Both the position numbers and the translations under genes were made by a program. Positions 11,601 through 22,801 of a stretch of 64,000 nucleotides of DNA are shown here, piece after piece. Numbering within the stretch: position 1 is the first letter of the stretch; every line of letters starts with the position of its first letter. The stretch is taken from the NCBI GenBank assembly GCA_025642065.1, contig JAODUP010000030.1, positions 1-64,000 on the forward strand, read 5' to 3'. This DNA comes from Paralvinella palmiformis. Lineage: Eukaryota > Annelida > Polychaeta > Terebellida > Alvinellidae. Below the pieces are notes generated by a model. The model ran no database searches and was not told where the DNA came from. It saw only the letters and a program-made list of their open reading frames with translations.

Positions 11601-14600
11601 AAACTAACCCATATCTGCCTTATTTTTGAATGTAAATGTACAACCAAGTCTTCTACAGTGAAAATGTGTGGTTCTCTGGTTATAGAATGAGCAGCTTGGA
11701 GTGGCACAGTCTTCTGTGGCACGGAATCTTTGGAAACCTTCTTGAAGTATGGCACTGTCCTTACGATGATAGTTAGCATGCATCTGTACATCTGATGTAC
11801 TTATGTAGACCTTGGAGCATCCGACCTGTCATGTGGATCAATCAATATGATAGATATGTTATGTAAAATAATGGCAGATATCATCCGTGGTTAGTGATAC
11901 AAAGGCTTTACTACTAGTGCCAATAAATGAAGTATGAACTGTTTAAAATCAATCAGTAATGGACTCATTGGCTACTAGACTAGATATTTCACTAGATGTT
12001 AGTTTGAACAATTCTATTTAACCAGAGCATGTGGTGACCCACCCCAGATGTGCATTATATAGCCTCTATTTACACATATTTGATTTATTCATGATGACCA
12101 ATTGGTATGTCCTGTTTCTGGTTGTGATTAGGGTTGCGCTAAGGAGATGCTGCCACCTAATGGCCTTAAGCCACATTACTATGTGTATCAGAAATATTAA
12201 GTTGGTAGCGATGTTTGTGGGGTCTTTTGTTTGTGCCATGAATTATTAATTATATTGTTAGTTTTGCCACCTTTGATATGTCCAATAATTAGGTATGGAT
12301 AGTTGGCTGGGTGAAACAATATTTTTGGTAGTTTTAGAAATAATGGAATAGAATAGTATTTTTGGGCACACCAGAAATTGCACGTGTTTCCCAAAAGTGG
12401 CTGCCAAGAAGTGTTCTCATTTTGCTCCGCATTGTAGTTATGAAATATAAGTCTAATAATGGGTAGCCAAATGGTTGAATATAATGTGTTTGAATGAATA
12501 AATTACTGTAGAACCAAATTAAAGAAGCAGTCACATGACAATGCCAATTAAGGGTAATAATGCATGTGAGGTGGGGGCATACCCTTCCATAGCAGAGTCG
12601 TTGATTGTGAAATAGATAATAAGCATAGTAATATCATGTGTTAAAAGTAAATGGCCTGCCGTATGTCATATTTGGAGTTGATGCATCTTCACACTATATG
12701 TTGTATTATAGATGAAAGGAATAGTAAATAAGTTTATGTGAACTGTACTCTGTTAGTTAGGTTTTAGCTAATAATGGTGTTTTGTTACATGTGTTAGGAT
12801 CATTTGTGCAGCCCACAGTGTGGTGATTCATTGTCTTGGATCCAGATACTTTAGATAGTTTGGATGTCAGTAATCATGGTTAGTTATTTTAATGTATCAT
12901 AATTTGAAAGTGATATTGAATCTCAGATGCCATGGTTACTCTATGCGTCATTGGAGATTGCGTCTAGTGTCGGGTTTTACTATAAATTTGTCATAACTAT
13001 ATTTAATGTGTACAAGTTTATTGTAAAATGTCAATATGTAATGGTACACCATATATTGTTTTTGGTGAAGTTTGTTTTAATAGTCAGTAAATTTGGCCTA
13101 TTCTAGTATTAAAGCATTGGAATTTCTTATTTAGGTAAAATTTTGAAATTGTTGCATAATATCTAGCTTGCCAAAATGTTCATATTTTGTTTACCTCAAG
13201 TTATTTGGAACTCTTCTCATTTTTCCATTGCAGGTTTTTTATCTTTGATTTGTGTATTGTGCAAGTTTCCATCGGTGGTGTAATAAACTAGGAGATGCCA
13301 GTGCACATCTACTAACTGTATGAAAGTGAAGCCTAACCCCCCTGCTCATATCTAGTTATCTCATAATCCACAGTATACCACTGTCTAGGACTGACCAATT
13401 TACTATGATTGTGATATCACAAATATATATTGCCTGACCAAGAAAAAATCAAGAAATAGCTACAAATATGACTGACCTGTAAACAATGGTAATGTGTCTG
13501 TTTGCCATTATGAGTACATGTTCCAGGAAATTTCTTGCTACAGTCATCCATTGGACTGTATCGCATAAAACCATGCTGGAGGGACTCATCTCGCTTCTTG
13601 TGCCACTTAAAGTGACGAATCATTTCTTCTTTTTTTATGAAAACCTACAATACAGAAAAACAATTAAATTTAAAATTCAATACAGATCAGAAGTAACCAT
13701 TTTCTAATAGATCAAATAGTTTATGTTGTATAAATTAAAGAGTTAATTTTCTGATGATACTGTACAATAATCAGGCAGAAGATAAAATATGAACCAGGGT
13801 GACCACCTGGGTCATGTCTAAGTCGGGGATCACAATACCCAATAATATGTTCAAAATTCATAAAAATTTCTGTTCGCAGGGAAAAGGTTCAGAATTGTGC
13901 ATGGTGTGTGTGTGTATTAGCAGTAGGTAAAAAGGTATTAACTGGTGTTCATCCAATTAAAGAGGCATTTCCAATGGCAATGAGATGAAGTGAAAAATGA
14001 AACATTTTTCACACATAGCCAGGGTGAAATTTTAACCTAAATGTTTGTGGTCAACTGTGCTTAATTTTTTCAGTATGTTATTTTACCAGTTTTTGGTTAT
14101 TCTTGTTGTGCTTTATTGTCATGCATGTGTCATTACCCTAAAACTGCAGTCTAAACAATGAAAGTGTTCCTTGTAAGCCATATCTTCACAGTGATTACTA
14201 CGACACTCCTGATAGGAATTAAACCTGCAAATATAAAATGTAACATTAAATAACAGGCAAGTTCTGATAGAAAAAAACAACCCGAGGAAATTATTTAAAA
14301 AAAAGACATTTAGACATCAAAAGCCTAAGTTTTATTTTGGTACAATACATTGAATATTGATTGACAATTACCATGACACAATTCACTGTTGCTGATCAAA
14401 TAGTCATTCAAATTGATTAATCCTTGGTTAGTCAAATATGTTTTGGAATTCTGACATTTGATTAATTCCAACTAAAAATAGTTAAATTACTTGACTAAGC
14501 CCAGACTATTAACAGAAAGCAGCTGTCTCACACTGACTATAGGCTCATCATATAACAACAAATTTAAGCATTACAACATCAATATTATATATTATTCACT

Positions 14601-16218
14601 GATACAAACTATCTCTCCCTCTCTGTCTCTCTGTGTATGTGTATGTGTGTATGTAGGTGTGTGTGCATGTGTGTGCGTGTGCGTGTGTGTGCACACATGT
14701 GCATGTGTGTGCAATAGCTATAAAGGCACTCAACAGTGAGAATCAAAATACAATTAGTTGAGAATCATGGATTCTACAAATGTGGAATACAAGTAAACAT
14801 CATAGCAGGGTATTCCTCCAGACAAACATGACAGTTTCCCTGACTACCGCAGCAACATATTAATCTGAAATAGATGCTCTAGGATCATCAATTAATTTGA
14901 ATCCAGTCATATCTGTGCATAACACTTGACGTTTCTATGATCTTGCATCTATAAAGTTGTTAAAGTTAAACTGGCATTTATAAATAATTTCTTATGGCCG
15001 CCTTATATTGGAAGATAATGGTGCATTGATATAAACCATGGATGTTCAATGAATAATTATTTTAGTCACAGATAACAGTTTTAGAATTTTTATTAGCCTC
15101 CCAATTTCAGTGGGTATTTAGCTCTTCTTGTCAAAATAAGCATGTATGCCATATATGTAAACAATATCCATCATCAATTCACACACGATTATATTCATGT
15201 AGTCACTGAATATTATCAATTACAAGAACACAAAGTTCTGTTCTACTACAAAGTTAGATTTTAACTTAGTAGTAGGTAAAAATTAAATAGATCACATCTG
15301 ACTGTAGGCATAAAGAATCAGATTGTTGCGTTTTAAAAAAAAATCAAGAATTATTCCACTCCCAGATAAAACACTGAGAAGATCTTTTGGGGACTGAAGC
15401 CACACTATATATGCTTTTCAATTATGCAAAATCTGGATTTCCTGGTCACTAATGACATCAGATTTGTGTCACTGAACAAAACAAGCAGAAATTACATTAA
15501 ACATAACCAATAGCTCAGGATGATAGAGAACTTGCTCATAAACAGGAGTCAATTTATACTTACACAGCACGATAAAAAAATTCATTAATATAAACACATG
15601 GAGCATGAAACATGAGAAAACTAGAGGTTTTCATGACAAAATAGCTGATAAGTAGAGATAAAATGATTATGAAATTTGGCGTAACTTCTGTAAGTCAGTG
15701 ATTTGATAATGATCTTGGTTGAACAAGATTTACAACATGGTTAATAAACTAATATTACAACAAACATTACATAGACTGATGGAGCTGACACAGACTTGAT
15801 ATATGCTTCATAAACTGATAACTGATCCCATATTTATTATTTCTCTAGGCTGTTTAATGCACCAATCACAAAGTAGTTATGTCACAACATCATCACATGG
15901 GTAATAATATAGTGCATTGTTTTATGGCAAAACTTCCAGCTTCATTTCGTTATAATAATTTTACAGTTTTATTATATTGCTGCTTCTTGTTTTATGTAGC
16001 TGTTTTATGCCATAGAAAACTCTACACATTAAGTGGACATCTCTGAATTGAGCTATTAACAACCCACATGTCTTACATGAAATATTTACTCTTCAGCTTT
16101 TGATTTCCTACAAGTATTCAATGACATTCCAGGAATCGCTATCAGCAGTGTAGATGATGGTAAATCTACTATTAAAATGCTCTGATCAGGGTAAAAGTAC
16201 TAGATACCATCTGTACAA

Positions 16219-16258
<40 letters not shown>

Positions 16259-16579
16259 CATATAACAGGATATACAGTATCTATCACCAATAATACATTT
16301 TTACATATAGTAATAAAAGTACATAGAGAAATTATAATCATAAATTATAAATAATATCTCCTGGGGTCCACTAACAAAAGATACAAGTTATTACAAACAA
16401 TTTGGTATTATTAATTCTTTTGTTAATAATCTGAAAACATGTGATAATTATTGTTATTATTATTACATATTTTATCATTTATTTATTATCTGGTCCAGTA
16501 CATTTTTACTCACTCACTGAATCACATAGACACACACACAAACATGTATGTACACATGCACACGCATACATACACACAC

Positions 16580-16624
<45 letters not shown>

Positions 16625-19600
16625 AGTAAGTAAAGTTGCAATGATTCTTTATTGATATCATCCAATCATAATGAGTGGCTTTTCAAATGCTGTCAATTCT
16701 TACTTCCTGGCACAAAAAAATCTAGATCTTTATGAAAACTTGCTCACCTTTTAAGATATTTCTGATAATCTGGCAATGCTGATTGGTTGGTAGAGCTGAC
16801 TGACAGGTCAGCACGGCTGTCTGACAACATGTCATTACTAAGGCACGACTTTATATAACATCCACTAGTTGTAAACCTCTCACTCACTGACTTATCTAAG
16901 TGGGAACAGAAAAATAAACGCATTTATAATGAAATTACCTTCCTAAGTTAACCATTAAAACTATGTACCAAAATCATAACTGGTTGAATAAGCTATATTA
17001 AAATGAAAGAACATAATACACTAAAATATTCTGTCACTGACAATAAGAATATAAATAAAGGACCATTACTAACAGCAGTCGTTCAGACACTCAATACATT
17101 AACACCATCAAATGATGAACCAGTGCCTGAAACTTTTAAATATTAAAGATCAATAGTATTTACCTAAAAAGGTAACCTTGATACACGGAGTCATAAAAAC
17201 AAACCAATAATATATAGAGAAAAATATTGACAAAATGTGTAGATATTAACATAAAATGGGAACCACAACCTATATATAGTCACACACACACGCACGCGGA
17301 GGCGGACACACACTGACACACACACACACACACACACTAGTTATAGCTTATATAATTACATACATCTGTCTATTCATAGATAGCACATCTTCTCAAATTT
17401 GTCATCAGGCACCTCATATAAAGGACACTAAATCAACATACTTTTAACATATTTTATGGGTTTTTCTCACAAAGTGTTGCTACTTTTACTGCTATATCTG
17501 ACAGTTGTGAGGGTTTTTTTCTCACTTTTTGTGCTGGTACCCACGTCCATGTTCTGTTTCGGCCTGATAATTAAACACTACCGTGTGTAACATTATAACA
17601 AACATCATCACTGTATGGTTGATCCTGTTCTAAACGTTGTGTCAGCCCTATGTTAGGGCTGTGTCACCAAACGTATGATATGTTTCAAATCAACCGAGCG
17701 GACGCAATACAATTTTAAACAGAGAAAATATTACACTACGGCATATAGGATTGATGATGATTGATGTTTTACGGCCATTTTTGTGCACATGGTAGGCTAA
17801 ATGGGCCGAGAAACCTCCAAAGGTAATGAAACGAAGTCAAAGATGAAACATCCTTCAGATATGCCCAGGCCGCGATTCGAACACGGGTGGTAGTGATATG
17901 TGGTCTAACACGCTACCGGTAGACTACGGAGGCCACTTACCACGGTATACAGGAAATACATTTGATCGGCCTAGGTTTATATGCAAAAACCACCGAACCA
18001 ATGTTAAAGGAAATAATCTATTTGGGTTATAAATTTAGCTTGCTCATAAACACGTTCCCTGGGACAACGACAGCTTCTGGCTAACAACTGTCCAATACTT
18101 GGTACTGATGTAACAGGCAAATAAACAATAACATACTGTGAACACCCTCTTTCTATAGTATACCTGACCAATAACTCATCAATAAACCATTGCCTATTAT
18201 TTAATTACGCGGAATATTTCGGTCAAAACCGATGCATGTCTCTGCCGCGGGATTGCAGCGCCTTCACCGGGAGAAAAGTCAATAAATGTTCTACAATGAA
18301 CATTATATTTGTTCGGGTTGTGGAACGTACTCAGCGGCCACTAAACGGTTAAACCGTACACACGGTGATCCAACCCTCACCCACTCCCATCGCCACCCAC
18401 ACTACCATGGATCCAATATCCCGATGTTCTTTCAATACTTCAACTCTTATCACGGCCCACCATCAATATATTGTTTCTCTGTCGCCAGGTAACCATCTCT
18501 TTACCATTAAAGCAACCCCCCCCCCCATCAAACCACCCCCCTTCCCCATTCCCAGTAACAGCTAGGTACGCCGATAGCGACCCAGTTAAAGGGACGTCAC
18601 TCAAAGATGGTCTCGCATCATTGGATCGATTGTCCGTTTCACCCATTGGCGTGATTGGTTGCTGTGGCAACCCGTGGGCCGGCGGCAAATACCTCATAAT
18701 CCCAACGCGGCGAAGTTTGTATCGGCCGTTGCCAGGGTAATCACAGGTAGAAGCGAGCGTCAGGCAGCCATAACGAAACGCGATCAATGTGTTTGGCGGC
18801 TTTTGTTTGTCGAATAATGGCTGTCGAGCTTCGGAGGTACTGGCCAAAATAGGTTGCCAAGGGAACCCATAATAGATGGCGCTGCTCGGGGAGGGGGTTG
18901 CTTTTTGTGCTCGTTCACGCGCCACGGAACCTTGAGCACAGCGAACCGTGTACAGGTAGGTAGTACACACACGGCAGGGTCTGTTTTTAATGGCGGCTAT
19001 AAGATATTGATGTGCTACTGGCGATAACGCAAACATAAAATAATCTACGGGGTTATGGAGTAAAGAAAGTCCTAGATCTATGCTCACTGTTATGTGACCA
19101 CGGCTATATATCGATGTGGGCTAATATTTATAAATAATGCTTCCTAACCTTCGTAGTTGAGAAATCAGCCGACTTACTTACCAACTGAATAACGTATATG
19201 AGGAACCAAATGAATAAAGGTGGCTGAGAAAACCAACTGACGGAATTGGTAACTGGTAATCGACAAACAGATTGAGTGACTGCTGACTGATTGAATGGAT
19301 AGTTGAGTAGCTGAGGAACCCACTAACTGGGTGTGTAATTGAGAAACTAACTAAGTGACGAGAAGTGGGTAACTGAGGAACTCTTTCACTGGTTGAATAT
19401 CTGAGGAACCATCTGACTGGTTGAATAGCTTAGGAACTACATGACTGGTTGGGTAGCTGAGGAACTACCTGACTGATTGAGTTGCCCAGAAATTAACTGA
19501 CAGGTTGAGTACACGAGGAACGAACTAACTGACTGAGTAGTTGAGGAATTAATTGACTGAATGAGTAGCTAAGAAACCAACTGACTGATTGATTGGTCAA

Positions 19601-22600
19601 TTTATGACCTAACTAACTGACTGCATAACAAAGAGACTTATTGACTTAACAGATTAATAGCTGAGAAAACAACACTATAAATGAGTGGATATCTGAAATA
19701 ACTCACTGACTGCTATACTGAATAAATAACATTTACTAAGTAATGAAATTAATTCATGGATTGACTGGCTGACTAAGCAGATGTTTGGCTGAATAACAGA
19801 CTCACTTACTGACAATAAGGAATAATGACTCATGGAGAGAGAGAGAAAAAAACACCCTTAAACAGAACACTTCAATTATCACAACTTTTCTACTTTTTAA
19901 AGCTTCTTCTAACTGATACTAAATAAAATGTTTTCTTTCTGCCATTCTACAAACTTAACGCTATTTTGCATAAAAGTAAATCAAAAGGAGATTTTTCTCT
20001 TACCTCTAAGTGACACTAAAACTGTTTACCCCAAAAAAAATAACAACTTGGCGAGTTTGAGCAGAAAATATCAGATATAAAATTCAGCACAAAACGACGC
20101 ATTTTGATATTTCTATGCTGAGGACTTTGAGTGCAAACAAAATAGGTCAACCTTTATTCAAATGACAGATACGCAGTGTCTTCGGGTTCCAAGTGGCTGC
20201 CTAGTTGTGAGAAGAATTTTCAGGTGAAAATGTACATATTTTCTAAAAGAATATTTATGTGCTTTAGAGCCATATCATAGGTGAGTGGATTTCAAAACAC
20301 CATAGCTTGGTGACAAAAAAAAGCCTGATATCTCACCAAAACACAATGCGCCATATTCTTAGAAAGCCAACTGATGCTGATCTGGAAATACACACACACA
20401 CACACACAAATGTGTACATGTATTCATGCTTGGTATGACAGATAGGAAATCCTATTTGTTATTAGAATAATAACAGCAGAACGTATAACAAAATAACCTT
20501 GAATGGTTGGAATGCTACCAATTATGGCCATTTTAGATGAAATCACATAAATGTTCATTTCAGTTACCATATGCTCACTTTCCAAATATCATTTTATGCT
20601 GAAACAAATATCAAAAGCATTCTGCTCATAGCCATAAATAGACTGATAAAGCCCAGGTTAACTTGTTATCTCATGAACTATATGATACAGATTCACAATG
20701 ATTTACTGGAAGAGATTCTTTAGCTGACCATCTAATCCTACAATATCTACATTTCTCTATAAATTTGGCCACATTCAACTTCACATCCACCACAACAACA
20801 ATAAAAAAGTATAATTAAGGTATACAATAACATAAAAAATACAAAAGAAGGGTTATTAAATCAAATATAATAAATCTTTTGACTACGAATAAATTTGTAA
20901 ACTTTCTGAAACAGACAAATGTTCAGCCATAAATTGAAACGTGACTGAAATCAGATGATTGTGCAATATATTAGAGCTATAACTGAATGATCATACGTTG
21001 GCAATACAAGCTTAAACAAGCTGTTAGAAGATATCATGATAAACCAACAAAGTCAAGTACAATGCAAGGTAACCCAATTTAAATCCTGCCACAAACACAA
21101 GTATGGGTCTTCAGAAGGGTTGTGTAGCTATTTGAAAGAGAGACAGCCTGGACGATTTATGGTACAAGACAATATATGGCTATGAAAAATTGTCCGCATA
21201 ACCAAATATGGTTGGCAAAAAACCGTCGCCATTGGCAAATATTGATTGGTAAGAAGCATTCGATTAATGCATATTTATTGAGTATCACTCAAAATACTGA
21301 TATATAGCGAGCAGCCAAAGCCAACAAGTCCAAAGTTGAACCGCTTCAACCGACAATCATGTTTACTTGCTGTCGTTGCTCTGGTAACGAGCGTCTGTTG
21401 TCTGTAATTGATTGAGATTGGCAAGGTGGGGAACACCTCCCCCAACGTGTCTTTACACAGGTTTGTATTAGTGTCGTAGCTAAGCAATCACTCCAGCCTA
21501 CCATATACATAATATATAAACTGGTACTTAGCTTTCCTCACACAGTGAGGTATTCCTCATTTAAGAAAGGCCCACTTTTTACAAACCCTTTTCAAGACCA
21601 AAACTGCCTCAATTCCCTACCTAAATATTACCATGAATAGTCTTGCTTCACTGAATGAAAGCGTTCTCCACTCAAAATTATTTGATGCAAGCAAACTGCA
21701 TAAAATAAAGGGTATTCGTCTCTCTATCTGCCTGGATGGCTTTATATACATGTACATGCTTGCATAACCTGCCATTCACCATTGCAATAAAAATGATTGT
21801 TAAGAACAAACCGTTCTTGTTCATTCAGATACAAATAAACTATTCAGAACTAATAAGCTTTTTCTTGTAAAAGCAACTAAATGAAACTTTTCTGAAGTAA
21901 ACTATCTACAAATAAATTAAGACACATAGTAGAAATACTGATTGATCTCTGGCTTGTAATAGTAACAGTATTTGGAGTATTTCTAATTAGACGAGGTGAG
22001 ACTATGTTTTCAAGACTCAAAACCCCAATTCCAAAACTGGCTGAACCGACGTTTAAGAAATTGAGCATAATATGATTGTTACAAATCAGACGGCGAGTGA
22101 ACTAATCATACTGTTACCAATATGACAGTAAGCTGTTAACATCCTCTAAGATATCAACCACGTAATAAAATAGAAAACTTGAATAAGCTGTTAAAAGATT
22201 AGGTATGATAAATTACCATAACATAGACCCGTTGGTTAACGAATAATGTGGAGGGCTCACTGTCTGGAGGTAAGACTGGTGGTCGGCTACATGATACAGC
22301 AATGTCTAAACTAACTACTAGACAGTTAAATCTAAACCCGAGAGAGAGAGAGGAATATAGCCAAGCAGACAGAAACTAACATATCGTTTTTATATCATCA
22401 GATGGAGAACAAAACATCCTACTATCTAAAACATGATCATCTTATCTCTTTATATATATATGAGAATGACAGTATAAGACCAGTACAAACTGGTAGTGAA
22501 TTATTATTAGACGGTTTTTGTGTTCGCATGTAGAGAAAAAATATTAAAGCAATTATATGCCACCAGAAGAATGTGAGCAAAATGCCATACATTCAGCGTT

Positions 22601-22760
22601 GTCTATTTAATTTAAATAAAATGTCAAAGTATTACATTTGAAGGATAGAATTTGATATTTCACATAATCTAATAGAAAGGTGCTTGGTTATAACAGCTGT
22701 AAAAAAAGATATACAAATATCTGGAAATGGAAAATGTGCACATGAGCACTGACACACGCA

Positions 22761-22801
<41 letters not shown>

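Noticed and set aside
14491..16633. Short open frames rich in His/Thr/Cys/Val
   Set aside because: Translations of CA, GT and TA microsatellites.
18440..19087. Minus-strand frame of 215 codons in the GC-rich island
   Set aside because: No recognisable domain; stops are rare because the stretch is GC-rich. A regulatory island explains it better.
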